Positions 1-10,668 of a stretch of DNA of 44,284 nucleotides are shown one piece after another (position 1 is the first letter of the stretch; each line of letters begins with the position of its first letter). This stretch comes from an uncultured Bacillota bacterium (lineage in GTDB: Bacteria; Bacillota; Clostridia; Christensenellales; UBA1242): assembly GCA_900551705.1 (NCBI GenBank), contig URWY01000010.1, positions 1 to 44,284 of the forward strand. The letters are read 5' to 3'. Made by a program: the position numbers and the translations under genes. The notes under the pieces were generated by a model. It saw only the letters and a program-made list of their open reading frames with translations, searched no databases and was not told where the DNA came from.

Positions 1-190
1 AAGTTGATTTTATTGTGGCAATTGCTACCCCTTAGCCCACTAAATCTGCTATTTTCAAGCCAAAAATGCTACAAGATAGCCAAAAAAAACAACAATGTTG
101 CCAAGGTTGCAAAAAAAACTAACATTATCTAATGCTAGGTTCACATAATGATTCTATTATTTATCAATTGCAACACATATCACATAAAAA

Positions 191-202
191 GTCACGCGTG
201 AC
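191..202. repeat. 12-bp perfect palindrome
   Basis: GTCACGCGTGAC equals its own reverse complement. It abuts the terminator hairpin that follows the large surface-protein gene. It is more GC-rich than its surroundings. It may be a protein-binding site or chance; I see no second copy nearby. The rest of 1-190 holds no convincing gene, promoter or repeat. Confidence 0.4.
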
Positions 203-238
203 AAAAACAACCTATCGGGTTTGATAGGTTGTTTTTTT
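203..238 (-). terminator. Rho-independent terminator after the 2619-residue surface protein
   Basis: The stem AACAACCTATC pairs with GATAGGTTGTT around a short GGGTTT loop. An A run lies on one side and a T run on the other, so it can work in both directions. It sits 14 bases past the stop codon of the minus-strand gene that ends at 252. Confidence 0.85.
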
Positions 239-251
239 AATTTAATAGTTT

Positions 252-3200
252 TTATCTTACTTTCATTTTCTTTCTAAGTAAGAAGAACAACAATACGCCA
301 ACTGCAACAACTACACATGCTACAACTATTAAGATGATAGTTACAGTGTTAAGTGGGTCGACAATCTCAACTTTATATGAGTAAATCAACTTGCCGCTAT
401 CTGTGTAGATTTGAATGTAGTATGGGCTTGTTTCTGTGAGTGTAACTTGCTCGTTGGTTTTATAGTTTGAACTTGTAAAATATTCTTTGTTAATAACCAA
501 AACTTCTTGTCCGTTAATCACGAGCCTACAATCACCGATTGTTTCATAAATGTTATTTGTGTTCAAGCGGACAACAATATCACCTGTGGTTGTTGTGCCT
601 TCGTCTTGAGAAATTTCAATGTCTGGTTTAAGATTGTTTAGCCAGAATTTGAATTCAAATGATTGACTTGGAATATCGTTTGTTGTCATTTTGATTGTGT
701 AAATACCGTTATCAAATGAACTGTTTCCCAAAATGACTGACATCAGAATTTCGTTGCCGTTTATAATTTTTGAAATATCAAGGTAAGTGTCGTTATATTT
801 AATATAATCAATTATATAGTTATTATAATTCAAATAGTTAAACGCCCAACGAGAATCATTTTCATTGATAATTGTGAAGGCTATTTTTTCAATGCCTAAC
901 TCATTATTGTTTTTCTTTGCATTGAAATATACAACATAATTGCCTGCTTTTGTGAACGAGTAATTTCCGTCACTATTTCTTGAAACTGAGATTTGTTCGC
1001 CATTAAACATCACAACGATGCTTGGATTTGATTGATAATAAGCCAATGTTGATGAAGGTATGCTGATGATAACTTCGCCGTTATAAACAGCGTTATCGAT
1101 TGGGAGTTCGCCGTTTACATTGAATATAACTGATTTAATGAAGTTAATTCTATATCTATCTCTTGAGCCAGTTGAAGAAGAAACGATTTGCGAATTACCC
1201 GCAAGGTCTGTGAACATAATCACATAATTGCCCGATTTTTCCAAGTTCAATCTTGCGATGCCATTTTCGTTTGGACTTTCAATTTTATCACTCCAAGTAT
1301 TTCCACCATCTCTTGAAATTTGATAATAAATCTTATTTTCTTTGATGCCGTAATAACTATTCCATTGCAATGTGATGCTTGTTTCTGTGTTGTTTTTGAA
1401 TAGGAATATATCTTCCGAAGATGAAGTGATTGATTTAATTTCAACTGCTTCTGGATCTGTTCCGACAAAGTATGCAAATGAGTTACCTAAAATATTTGTC
1501 GTTTCAGGAATAACTGTTATTGCAATTTTTCTACTAAATTTAACACTTGCACCTGCTGCTGCGATGTTTGACTCAATCAAATAGATGTATGTTGTGTATG
1601 AGCCTTCGGTTTTTGTTTCCAAAAGTGTTGCAACAACCCCGTTATTGACAGATATTTCATACGAACTTGAATTTACGATGTAGTGATAGTTTATAATTTC
1701 ATTTCCGTTGTAATACAAGTTACCAGTTGGAGTTATAACCTTGTATGGATTTGTTAAATCGCTTGGGTCGTATTTAACAACTGAATAGAATGTGACATCG
1801 TAACTTGCAATTACGAAATCGCGCTCATAAGTTGCAGCAAGAGTGCCGTTTTCGTTATAGTTTTGAATTTTAATATCATAAGTTCCAGGTGCTGAAACTG
1901 TGTATGAACTTGGTATTTCAACATAACCTTCGCTTGAACCACGAAGTCTTAAAAATACTCTTGAAGTGTAACCATAACTTTCGGAAATATCATTTCCTGT
2001 TAAGTATGAGATATAAACATCGTCTGAATGAGTTGTTGTTTTATTAAACAATTCTTGCGTGATGTCTTCCCCATTTGAATTTCTAAGTGTTATTGATGGG
2101 AATTGGTTATAAATTGTCACTGTATAGACAATTTCGTCAATGCCAACATCTAAATCTGAAATATCTGCGCCTTGCGCTTTAAATTCTTCTAGGTTTGCTT
2201 TTGCGGTTAATCTATAAACCATAACGCCACCATTATAGCCAGAGTTTGATGTTGTAAGCGCTTTCAATTTGTATTGAGTTGAACCTGTCAATGGGAAAAT
2301 GCAATTTTCGTCATCAAGGTTAATTCTTGAAAATTGAACTTCGTTGTTAATTTTTCTTTCAACAATAATTTCGTAAGAATTCGTTATGTTGAAGAAAATG
2401 TCTGTTGAAACTAATATGTTTGTTTGTGATTGCATTGCTGCGGTTATGTCGCTTGCACCATTTACCGCTGATGTGTATCTATCAATTTTTGGTTCGTTAT
2501 ACATCATTAATTTTGAATATTGAACGCCATAATTGTCTTTAAACACAATCAAGAACACAAAGTTTTCCCAGTTTGCATTATTTGGTGTGATGTAATAATA
2601 AACTTGTGTTGAAACAGATGCTTTTAATAGTGCATTTTCGCCATCTAATGTGTAAGTTGTTAGAACCGCTTCACCAGTTTGTGGGTTTTTGTTAAGAGCG
2701 TAAATTTTGATTGTTGTTTCATCAACTTTAATCGCAGCATCTTCGCCGCCCCTGACTATAAATCCTAGTGAAACAGGACTTGTTATCATTGATGAGTTTG
2801 TTTCAGAGTTCCAGTCTAAGTTTTTGCCTATTTCTGCAACGCTGATTTGTCCAACATAGTTAACATTTGAAATGTTATCAAAAATTTCAACTCTGTAACC
2901 TGTTTCTCTATTTGCCAAAATCACATCTTTAAGTGCGATTTCTTCGCCGTTTAGTTGATATGCTTTTCCTGATGCATTAAATGGAGTTATCAAATAACTT
3001 GTTTTATTAATAATCAATTTAATATAAGCATATTCACTAGAATCAAATTTAACGCTTGTAAGAGCAAAAATTTCACGGCTTTGAAGCATAAATTGTGAAT
3101 TATCTGTTGTTAATATTAGACTTTCATTGATGTCTACGCCAGTTTGTTTTCTCATCACATAATCTAATTCAATTTTACTTTCGCTATCTTGAATATAGAT

Positions 3201-6200
3201 TGTGTAAATCGTCATATTTCCAGCCATATCAAGTTCAACAACTTCATATAAACCTGCTATATTTAACAAATCTGATTTTAAAATTTCATCTACACTTTCA
3301 AATTTTGTCCAATTATTGATTATTGCAAATTGTTCGTTGAAAATATTGCTTGCAATCGAATTTTTATTCAATGGAGAGCCAGTTTCCAAGATGTTTGAGC
3401 CGTATTTATTTGCAAATGCTTTGATATACACTCTGTTTGTGTCAACAGTGTTCGATGCTGCTGAGAACAATTTGTTAGCCATATAATCTTTTGTTGTTGC
3501 ATAAACGAAATACTTATAAATTCCGTCTATCGTAGAAATGTTATATCTTTCTGCAATTTCTCGAAGCAAAGTTGAACTTACATTGTTGCCTATTATTTTA
3601 TCTTTGGCAATCAAATCATTAATTGTGGTTGTTGGTGCTGACCTATCAAATACAATGATTTTTTCAACTTCATAATTTCCATTTGGGAATAAAGCTGCAA
3701 GAGATGCATTATTTCCATAGACTTCAAAGCTCATTTTAATTGAAAGGTTATTTGCTCCTTCTGGGATTGTTAAAACAAACTGGTGCGACATAATTTGTTC
3801 TGTTGTTAAATATTGCCTTACACCATTTGAGAATTTGTAAGAAACTTGACCAATTTTAACCATGTAATTGCTTAACAAATCTTGCCATATAATTTTAATT
3901 TGCTCTGCGTTTGAATAGTAATATCTACCATCTGAAAGCAACTCTTTATCTTCCATATTTTCAAAAGAAGGATATTGTGCTGTCATGTCAAAATCTGGCT
4001 TATCACCTGCAATTTCAAAATTGAAATAATAATTTTGCAAATATGGATTTGATGATGAATTTGAAGATACATTTCTCATTGTGTTGATTTTAATTGAATA
4101 AATGCCTTCTTGCCATTCAAGTTTGTTTTCAAGTTCGTTCTTTGTAAGCCATGCTGATGCGTTATCGTCTGTCACATCGTAACTTACAAAGTTATATTGA
4201 TTTTGATTATTGTCAAGGTCTTTTCCTTCATTTTTAAGATAATATCCAGCAAGTTTATAATAGCCATTTTTTACATAAGAATAAACATATTCCACATAGT
4301 CGCCATCTTCCAAAACTGGACTATAAATTGAAACATAAAGTTTGTATGGAGAAAATGAATTAAATCCAGAGTCAACATCTTTTTCTATCATATTATCAAC
4401 AAATTCGCCTTTGCTGATATAGCCATATTTTGTGATTGGAATGTAAATGCCAACTGGAAGTTTGTTTGCCCTAATAACTGCTTTATCTGATGTTTGAGAT
4501 TGCATAAACAAACTATCAAAATCTACAACACCAGATGTGCCGTCAAAGAATTTTAAATAGGCATTTGAACCGATTTGAGGGCTATTTTCTGCCCCTGTTG
4601 GTGCTGAAATTATTGAATTTCTATCAACATAGAAAGTCATAACTCTTTTGCCAAAATCTGTTCCAACAACTTTTGAAAGTGTGTCACCTTCATTTTTTAC
4701 TTTGTATGTTCTTTCTAAAACATATTTGCCTGCCAAAGTTTTACCGTTAACTTCGTTTAGCGGAATTCTAACTTTTCCGTCTACTGTGTTAGCGGCTGCA
4801 ACACTTGATGTTATAACAATTCTGCTTGTTGGATTTTCTGAATATTTATATGTTTTATTTGCAATATCATAAACAAGTTCGTAATACTCTAAAACCAAGC
4901 CATCATCGTCCAAATCAACATAAGCGTCCATGTCTGGAGTTAGTGTTGTCCAAGTTAAATACAAAACATCATAATTAATTGCATTATAATATATAATTCT
5001 TTTTGATGTTTCAGTTTCTTTACCACTATTATCAAAAGTTGCACCTATTGTTTTTTGTGCAGCAAGTTTTAAGTCATCACCAGATTCACCAAAAATGCTC
5101 ATACCTGTTTTATCAGTGTTAACTGTGGCATTATATGATCTTCTCATACCGCTTTCATCTGTGATTGTATAGAAATAAGCTTTTTCAATTACATTTCCGT
5201 TTTCATCATGCTCAATTGAAATAATATCATAACCTTCTTTTTCATTGGTTATTGGTTTATTAATCATATCATTGCCGTTTTGATATTGACCAATAACTGA
5301 TTTTATATTGAACATAACATAGGTTACTTCACCATTTTTAAACAACCTTGTTTTACCATTTATTTGGCTCAAATATTCTTCTGAAAGGCTTGATAATCCT
5401 TCAAATTTAACAAGTTTGTGCGTTCCGAAGAAAATTCTTGTTTCGGTTGCAATGTTGTTGAATGATTTGATAATTTCATAAGTTGTTGAAGAGCCATTTT
5501 CTGTGCCCTGCAATACAACTGGTGTTGAGTTATCTAAAATAATTGTGAAATACTCCACATTGCCCGCTTCATCTTCAAGTTTGAAGATATAAAGTCCTGG
5601 CAAGTTGAGAACTTCATTAGCTGTAATTGAGTTAGTTTTTGCCTTTGTGTATGCGGTTGTTGGGTTGTTTGCAATTCTGATTAAACTGTCCGTTGCAACA
5701 TAAGTTCCGTTGATAATATAATCTTTAGCATTCTCTGAGAAAACACTGCTTTCCATTGCAAATCTAACATAATTTGCTGTTATTTTTGCGCCGCTTAATT
5801 TGTCACTCCATGTCAATGTGAATGGATTTGCTGTTGTGTAAATATTGGAACTATCAGCATTCATTTGAGTGCCAGGAGTTATTGAAAAATATTTATTTCC
5901 CCTGTTTGTATAAACATTGTTTGCTTGAACACCTGAAATGTCTGTGTTATCAATGTCAAAATATCTCTTTGTGCTACTTGAATTGCCGAATTTTACAATA
6001 AGTCTATAATGACCATCATTAGTGATTTTATAGCCCACTTTACTGCTTATTTCTTCTGATGATAAAGACATTGTTTGCCAAGTTGAATTTGCTTCAAAGC
6101 CTTTTCTTTCTAATTCAAATGTTGTTGGAAGGTCAAATTCCGAATTTTCAACAAACTCATCAAAGAATATGCCATTTTTGTGATATGAGCCTTGATATGC

Positions 6201-8111
6201 GCCCAAACCATCATAATAACCGCTCATGACTTTGTTTTCTGTCAATGCTCCATCATTTGCAATTTCAACAATGTTAATATTTGGTGTTTGGTCCTTAATT
6301 TGGAACAAGAAATATTGAGTAAATATTCTATCTTCTCTTGGAATTGCAGTTGTTCCACCCCATTCCTTAAAGTTTTTATAAGCATGAGTTACCTTTACAA
6401 GATAATAACCTGCTTTTGTAAAATTTGAATTTAAAGTATAATTCTCCTTTTTATCATCTTCATTGCTTGTTTCAAATGTGAATGTGTTCTCAGACTTATT
6501 CAAATCTTTGGAGTAATAAACTTCAAAATTGTCTATTCCTTTTAAAACAGAATTTGATAAAAATCTAACTTGTGGTTGATTTGTTGATGCAATAACAAAT
6601 TCTGAACCAACTGTTACCTTGTATCCATTTGTTATTGAGGAAACTTCTGCAACGCCTGTAATATCTGCTGAGATTGAATTAGATGCGTTTCTAAGTTCTG
6701 TTTGTTTTGTGTATAAATCGTTATATGTTGCTTGAACACCATAAACTGTGAGCCTATCTTTAAGAGCGAATTCTGCATTTAAAGATGTTAATTCCACTTT
6801 TTGATTGTTCTTGAAATACACCGCTTTGTAGGAAATATCATAAACACCAATGTCTTTGAAATAAAGTGTTATATCATCGCCATTTTTAACAAATTTTATA
6901 TCTCTTGCAAAAACATCTTCTGTTGATGGGCTTGGCGACTTTGTTGTGATAATTTCGCCAGTTGTTTTGTTATATGAGAATGTGTATGTTGTTAATGTTG
7001 AAAATACTGTTTTTGTGATTGTAATTTCGTATCTTTCTGGGTTGTATGTCAAGCTCGCCAATTTTTGATTTTGATAATAGTAATAATACTCGCCATAAAA
7101 TTGGTTTAATGTTGAATTGTCAACAACATAATTTCCTTTGCCAGTTTCTGTGTCTATTTTTGCGCTTGGTCTTGAAAACTTATTTGACGCATTTAAATCT
7201 TCTGTTCTTTGATATGTTGCTTTTTTAAACACATAGAATGAAAAACCAAAGTTGTTCATTGTTGAGCCGTGTTCGTAACTTGCTTTAAATTCAACAAGTC
7301 CTTCTTCGTTTGCGTTTGATTTAAAATCGTATGGAGTTAAAACATAGCCAAAGAATTTTTTTGTTATTTCCCCGTCTATTCTTTCCCCTGTTGCTAAATC
7401 ATTAACAATTGTGTTTTCGTTTGATTTGATTGTTACATTCAAAAAGTCCACATAATCAGAAACAAAGTTGCCAGTTGTTCCAATTAATTTTGTTTCTAAC
7501 GCTTTTGCAGCGTCTTGTTCAATCTTTGTTTTTCCGTCTGGTTTAATTCCTCCTGAAACAATACTATCTTTTTGCCTTGCAAAAGAAAGCATCAAACTTT
7601 CCCCTTCTTCCAAAAGAACAGTATCGCCATATTTTACATATTGGATTTTTCCTTCACTATCTAGCGATAAATCATAAGTTGGATAGTATTCATATTCGAT
7701 TTCGGCTAAGTTTATTGCAGAATCATCACTCTTTTTAGCAGTCGCATTAATTTCTTCAAAATTGGCTCCATTTGTTGAATAATAAAATGTTCCATCTAAA
7801 CATTTGTAAATGTTGTTATAATTTACATTTGAAATATCTCCACCAGATTTTTTTGTGATTGTCAATGTTAAATTTTGGCCATCTTCGCCAAATTGAGATT
7901 TTGCTTGATATTTAACATTTTTCACTTTGATAGCATAAAATGCAACGCCGCCTAACGAGTAATATCCATTTTCGTTAAATTCGCCATAATTATCAGCAGC
8001 ATCAACTTGTTGCGACCTTGTTAAAAATATGGTTAAAAAACCTGCAACCGCTAAAATAATTGAAAGCATTATTGCAATTATTAAATTCTTGTTTTTCGCC
8101 AAATATTTCAT
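252..8111 (-). CDS. Giant membrane-anchored surface protein with Ig-like repeats (2619 aa)
   Basis: The predicted protein starts with a basic stretch and a hydrophobic segment at about residues 9-30, which is a signal peptide or anchor. It ends with a membrane segment of about 23 residues followed by the basic tail RKKMKVR. There is no LPXTG sorting signal, so the body should lie outside the cell and be held by the C-terminal helix. The body has many units of the form AG-Y-hydrophobic ... D-AGN ... Y-hydrophobic ... DNS-P (for example LEDEAGNVEYF, LDMAGNMTIY and FTDLAGNSQI). These resemble bacterial Ig-like or Big_3-type beta-sandwich domains. A GGAG site lies eight bases before the ATG. The gene is monocistronic between its own promoter and terminator. 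No enzyme motif was recognised. Adhesion or cell-surface structure is inferred from architecture only. Confidence 0.85.
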   Translation of the reverse strand: MKYLAKNKNLIIAIMLSIILAVAGFLTIFLTRSQQVDAADNYGEFNENGYYSLGGVAFYAIKVKNVKYQAKSQFGEDGQNLTLTITKKSGGDISNVNYNNIYKCLDGTFYYSTNGANFEEINATAKKSDDSAINLAEIEYEYYPTYDLSLDSEGKIQYVKYGDTVLLEEGESLMLSFARQKDSIVSGGIKPDGKTKIEQDAAKALETKLIGTTGNFVSDYVDFLNVTIKSNENTIVNDLATGERIDGEITKKFFGYVLTPYDFKSNANEEGLVEFKASYEHGSTMNNFGFSFYVFKKATYQRTEDLNASNKFSRPSAKIDTETGKGNYVVDNSTLNQFYGEYYYYYQNQKLASLTYNPERYEITITKTVFSTLTTYTFSYNKTTGEIITTKSPSPSTEDVFARDIKFVKNGDDITLYFKDIGVYDISYKAVYFKNNQKVELTSLNAEFALKDRLTVYGVQATYNDLYTKQTELRNASNSISADITGVAEVSSITNGYKVTVGSEFVIASTNQPQVRFLSNSVLKGIDNFEVYYSKDLNKSENTFTFETSNEDDKKENYTLNSNFTKAGYYLVKVTHAYKNFKEWGGTTAIPREDRIFTQYFLFQIKDQTPNINIVEIANDGALTENKVMSGYYDGLGAYQGSYHKNGIFFDEFVENSEFDLPTTFELERKGFEANSTWQTMSLSSEEISSKVGYKITNDGHYRLIVKFGNSSSTKRYFDIDNTDISGVQANNVYTNRGNKYFSITPGTQMNADSSNIYTTANPFTLTWSDKLSGAKITANYVRFAMESSVFSENAKDYIINGTYVATDSLIRIANNPTTAYTKAKTNSITANEVLNLPGLYIFKLEDEAGNVEYFTIILDNSTPVVLQGTENGSSTTYEIIKSFNNIATETRIFFGTHKLVKFEGLSSLSEEYLSQINGKTRLFKNGEVTYVMFNIKSVIGQYQNGNDMINKPITNEKEGYDIISIEHDENGNVIEKAYFYTITDESGMRRSYNATVNTDKTGMSIFGESGDDLKLAAQKTIGATFDNSGKETETSKRIIYYNAINYDVLYLTWTTLTPDMDAYVDLDDDGLVLEYYELVYDIANKTYKYSENPTSRIVITSSVAAANTVDGKVRIPLNEVNGKTLAGKYVLERTYKVKNEGDTLSKVVGTDFGKRVMTFYVDRNSIISAPTGAENSPQIGSNAYLKFFDGTSGVVDFDSLFMQSQTSDKAVIRANKLPVGIYIPITKYGYISKGEFVDNMIEKDVDSGFNSFSPYKLYVSIYSPVLEDGDYVEYVYSYVKNGYYKLAGYYLKNEGKDLDNNQNQYNFVSYDVTDDNASAWLTKNELENKLEWQEGIYSIKINTMRNVSSNSSSNPYLQNYYFNFEIAGDKPDFDMTAQYPSFENMEDKELLSDGRYYYSNAEQIKIIWQDLLSNYMVKIGQVSYKFSNGVRQYLTTEQIMSHQFVLTIPEGANNLSIKMSFEVYGNNASLAALFPNGNYEVEKIIVFDRSAPTTTINDLIAKDKIIGNNVSSTLLREIAERYNISTIDGIYKYFVYATTKDYMANKLFSAASNTVDTNRVYIKAFANKYGSNILETGSPLNKNSIASNIFNEQFAIINNWTKFESVDEILKSDLLNIAGLYEVVELDMAGNMTIYTIYIQDSESKIELDYVMRKQTGVDINESLILTTDNSQFMLQSREIFALTSVKFDSSEYAYIKLIINKTSYLITPFNASGKAYQLNGEEIALKDVILANRETGYRVEIFDNISNVNYVGQISVAEIGKNLDWNSETNSSMITSPVSLGFIVRGGEDAAIKVDETTIKIYALNKNPQTGEAVLTTYTLDGENALLKASVSTQVYYYITPNNANWENFVFLIVFKDNYGVQYSKLMMYNEPKIDRYTSAVNGASDITAAMQSQTNILVSTDIFFNITNSYEIIVERKINNEVQFSRINLDDENCIFPLTGSTQYKLKALTTSNSGYNGGVMVYRLTAKANLEEFKAQGADISDLDVGIDEIVYTVTIYNQFPSITLRNSNGEDITQELFNKTTTHSDDVYISYLTGNDISESYGYTSRVFLRLRGSSEGYVEIPSSYTVSAPGTYDIKIQNYNENGTLAATYERDFVIASYDVTFYSVVKYDPSDLTNPYKVITPTGNLYYNGNEIINYHYIVNSSSYEISVNNGVVATLLETKTEGSYTTYIYLIESNIAAAGASVKFSRKIAITVIPETTNILGNSFAYFVGTDPEAVEIKSITSSSEDIFLFKNNTETSITLQWNSYYGIKENKIYYQISRDGGNTWSDKIESPNENGIARLNLEKSGNYVIMFTDLAGNSQIVSSSTGSRDRYRINFIKSVIFNVNGELPIDNAVYNGEVIISIPSSTLAYYQSNPSIVVMFNGEQISVSRNSDGNYSFTKAGNYVVYFNAKKNNNELGIEKIAFTIINENDSRWAFNYLNYNNYIIDYIKYNDTYLDISKIINGNEILMSVILGNSSFDNGIYTIKMTTNDIPSQSFEFKFWLNNLKPDIEISQDEGTTTTGDIVVRLNTNNIYETIGDCRLVINGQEVLVINKEYFTSSNYKTNEQVTLTETSPYYIQIYTDSGKLIYSYKVEIVDPLNTVTIILIVVACVVVAVGVLLFFLLRKKMKVR

Positions 8112-8142
8112 AAAAACTCCAAAAATATAATTTTACTGAGTA

Positions 8143-8172
8143 ATTTTAACACGAAATAGTAAAATAAGCCAA
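8143..8172 (-). promoter_or_regulatory. Promoter of the 2619-residue surface protein gene
   Basis: On the minus strand, TTGGCT is followed by 18 bases and then TAAAAT, with TGT just before the -10 box (extended -10). The start codon lies about 30 bases downstream, leaving room for the GGAG ribosome site. Confidence 0.5.
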
Positions 8173-8235
8173 ATAAAATAATAATATTATTTTAATTAAA
8201 TATATATTTTTTATGCTTTTTTGTAATTTTAATTA

Positions 8236-8266
8236 AATAAAAACCTCTAAAAAATAATTTTTAGAG
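8236..8266 (-). terminator. Terminator after spoIIE
   Basis: CTCTAAAAA and TTTTTAGAG form a 9-bp stem with a 4-base loop. On the minus strand it is followed by GG and a T-rich run. It lies about 30 bases past the spoIIE stop codon. Confidence 0.75.
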
Positions 8267-8295
8267 ATTTTATTTTAATTTTTATTATTTTTTAA

Positions 8296-10611
8296 TTAAT
8301 TTTTAAATATTTTTGCAACAATTATTGTCATGTCATCAAGCGCACTTCCGCCATTATTTTTTAACGCTTGTTTTAAAATATCTTCTGCCATTTTTTGAGG
8401 ATTTTGTTCGTCCAAATTATTTACAAAATTTGAATAATCTTCGGAAGAATAAAAGGAATCTGTTACGCCATCTGTTGCCAAAACAAGCATATCTGACGAG
8501 GTTAAAACAAGTTTTCTAATTGACGGATTTGTTTCTCTTAAAACGCCTAATGGAAGCGCTCCACTGTCTAAAATTTGAGTGCCTTTTTTATTTTTTAAAA
8601 GTCCAACTGGGGCACCCAATTTTATTATATCTGCAACGCCTTTCCTCAGGTCGACAACACATAAATCTAGCGCTGAAAACATCTCATCATTTCCGAGCGA
8701 TAACAGTTTGTTCGCAGATGATAAAATTAAGTCATTATCAAAGCCTGCTTTATAAAAATTTTCAATAATTCCCATTGCCAAATTGCTTGTTTTTTCCGCT
8801 CTTTTGCCACTTCCCATACCATCACAAAGTGCCATCATAAATTTATCGCTATCAATTTTTATGAGCGAATATGAATCGCCCGAAATGTCGCTTGTAGCCT
8901 TCTTTGTAGCCGCTGTTCCAAAAATAATATCGTAGTTTGGTGCGGTCTTAAATGTGGCAACACTCCACCCGCTTCTTGGCGATGGTTCAAGCGTTTCAAG
9001 CATCATCTTACAACCGCAAACTTTTGATATGCTTTCACCCACCTTTGGTTTTTTACTATCTTCATTTTTTATCAACAAAGTTACATTTGTTAAGTTCTCA
9101 TTTTGTTCAAAACAAGCCACATCAGAACATACCAAATTTTGATATGTCAATTCGTCCAAAATCTTGCTTTCTTTAACAGTGTCAAATGCAATATTTTTGT
9201 TTACTTCAACTGCCAAAGACTTCATAATTTTTGAAACGCCACCAAGTTGCTCTGCTATCAAAATTCTGCTTGCATCAAAGTTTTTCATAAGTCCGTCATA
9301 TTGTTTATATTGACTTGATAATTGGTTGATTGATGATATCATAGGATTAACCCTATTGCAACGAGATGTTAGGTATGGCGGAACATCTATAAGAGTTGCT
9401 TTTCCTCTTTCAAAACTGGTTGCAATAAGTTCGTTCATTACCCTGTCCGTTTCTTCATAAAGTGCTCTGTGACATTTGTTACGCTCTGGGCAATCTATAC
9501 AAATTTTGTCTTTTATTTCTTCCTTTAACATTTGAACAGACTGCTCTTTTGTTAGTCCGCCTTTTATCATTGAGCGAAAAGACGAGTCCATTTCCGCAAA
9601 AACTTCCGAGAGTTCGCCAAGCCTTCTAGACATCATCTCTCTGTTTTGATTAACAATATTTCTTGTGGCAATTTCGCTTGTTTTTGCTGAGAAAAATCCT
9701 CTAAATTCGTCCAACGCTTTATTTGGAATGCAGACAAACATGACGCTGGCAATTATAACTGGCAGATAGGCAAAAATTGAATACGAACCATAAATTCCAA
9801 AATACCAACCAAGTGTTGCTTCAACAAGCAAAACTGCTACGGCTGCAAAAATTTTATGAACAGATTTAAAACAACTAATAGCCATTGCCCAAATTGTAAA
9901 CGCCGCTATGTAAATTGGATTTGACTGAGCCAAAAGTGCACCAATTCCCATTATACCGCCAACAAAAAGCGATGTTGAAACATTGAAACAATAACATGAT
10001 ACTAAAATAGCAAAAACAGCAAAAAATTTGATTAATTCAAAACCGCCAAATGTGAAAGCACATACGCCACTAGAAAATCCAGCCAAGATAATTCCAGCGC
10101 AGATAATTTCGTCAACAGAAAGTCTGTAAGCAAAGCCGCGAACGATGATTGCTTCAAAAAATCTGACGCATGCAAACATGAACATAACGCCCAAAAGCAC
10201 GCTGATTATCGGTGCAATGATATTGTTTTTAAGTATGATTTCAAGGCACAAATAAGCCACTTGACTAACAAGTGCATATATGCCCAAAAACACATAATTA
10301 AAGCGTTTTTTAGCTTTTAAATGTATGTAATAAACAATAACTAAAACCGCAGCGGTTGCCACTGCTCCATACAATGCAAACAGGTCAAAAGTGCCTAAAA
10401 AATTTGCAACCACATATAGCGGAGCAAGGATATAAACCTTATGGTCGCACCACATTAAAGCAAAAAGCAAACCGAATGTAAATGGATAAATTATTCCAGC
10501 GATATTGCCTTTTGAAAAGACATAAAATGCTAAAAATATAGCCAAATATTTGGTTATTTCAGTTAAAATTTCTCTTTTTTTTGAATTATTTTGTGTGTTA
10601 CTCATGTGCAT
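8296..10611 (-). CDS. spoIIE: Stage II sporulation protein E (SpoIIE), membrane PP2C phosphatase
   Basis: SpoIIE dephosphorylates the anti-anti-sigma factor SpoIIAA, releasing sigma F in the forespore, and it acts at the polar septum. The 771-residue product has a polytopic N-terminal half with about ten hydrophobic segments (roughly residues 15-300). A middle part carries the cysteine cluster CIDCPERNKC. A C-terminal PP2C domain (about 560-770) has the metal-binding signatures SGDSYS, CDGMGSG, LATDGVTDS and ALDDMTI. This order and length fit SpoIIE. Two in-frame ATGs lie two codons apart (10611 and 10605), and neither has a Shine-Dalgarno site. A -10-like TACAAT lies seven bases before the second, so 10605 may be the true start. 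A Spo0A-box-like site lies upstream. SpoIIAA and SpoIIAB are not in the window. Confidence 0.93.
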   Translation of the reverse strand: MHMSNTQNNSKKREILTEITKYLAIFLAFYVFSKGNIAGIIYPFTFGLLFALMWCDHKVYILAPLYVVANFLGTFDLFALYGAVATAAVLVIVYYIHLKAKKRFNYVFLGIYALVSQVAYLCLEIILKNNIIAPIISVLLGVMFMFACVRFFEAIIVRGFAYRLSVDEIICAGIILAGFSSGVCAFTFGGFELIKFFAVFAILVSCYCFNVSTSLFVGGIMGIGALLAQSNPIYIAAFTIWAMAISCFKSVHKIFAAVAVLLVEATLGWYFGIYGSYSIFAYLPVIIASVMFVCIPNKALDEFRGFFSAKTSEIATRNIVNQNREMMSRRLGELSEVFAEMDSSFRSMIKGGLTKEQSVQMLKEEIKDKICIDCPERNKCHRALYEETDRVMNELIATSFERGKATLIDVPPYLTSRCNRVNPMISSINQLSSQYKQYDGLMKNFDASRILIAEQLGGVSKIMKSLAVEVNKNIAFDTVKESKILDELTYQNLVCSDVACFEQNENLTNVTLLIKNEDSKKPKVGESISKVCGCKMMLETLEPSPRSGWSVATFKTAPNYDIIFGTAATKKATSDISGDSYSLIKIDSDKFMMALCDGMGSGKRAEKTSNLAMGIIENFYKAGFDNDLILSSANKLLSLGNDEMFSALDLCVVDLRKGVADIIKLGAPVGLLKNKKGTQILDSGALPLGVLRETNPSIRKLVLTSSDMLVLATDGVTDSFYSSEDYSNFVNNLDEQNPQKMAEDILKQALKNNGGSALDDMTIIVAKIFKN

Positions 10612-10661
10612 AATTGTAAACTCAATAATTCAAATTGTTAGAGCATAAAAAAGCCATATTT

Positions 10662-10668
10662 TGTCGAA
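10662..10668. promoter_or_regulatory. Candidate Spo0A box upstream of spoIIE
   Basis: The plus strand reads TGTCGAA, an exact match to the Bacillus 0A-box consensus. It lies about 50 bases upstream of the spoIIE start, in reverse orientation relative to the gene. On the coding strand the same bases give TCGACA, a one-mismatch -35 box. In Bacillus, spoIIE is directly activated by Spo0A. A 7-mer can occur by chance, so the support comes from its position. Confidence 0.5.
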
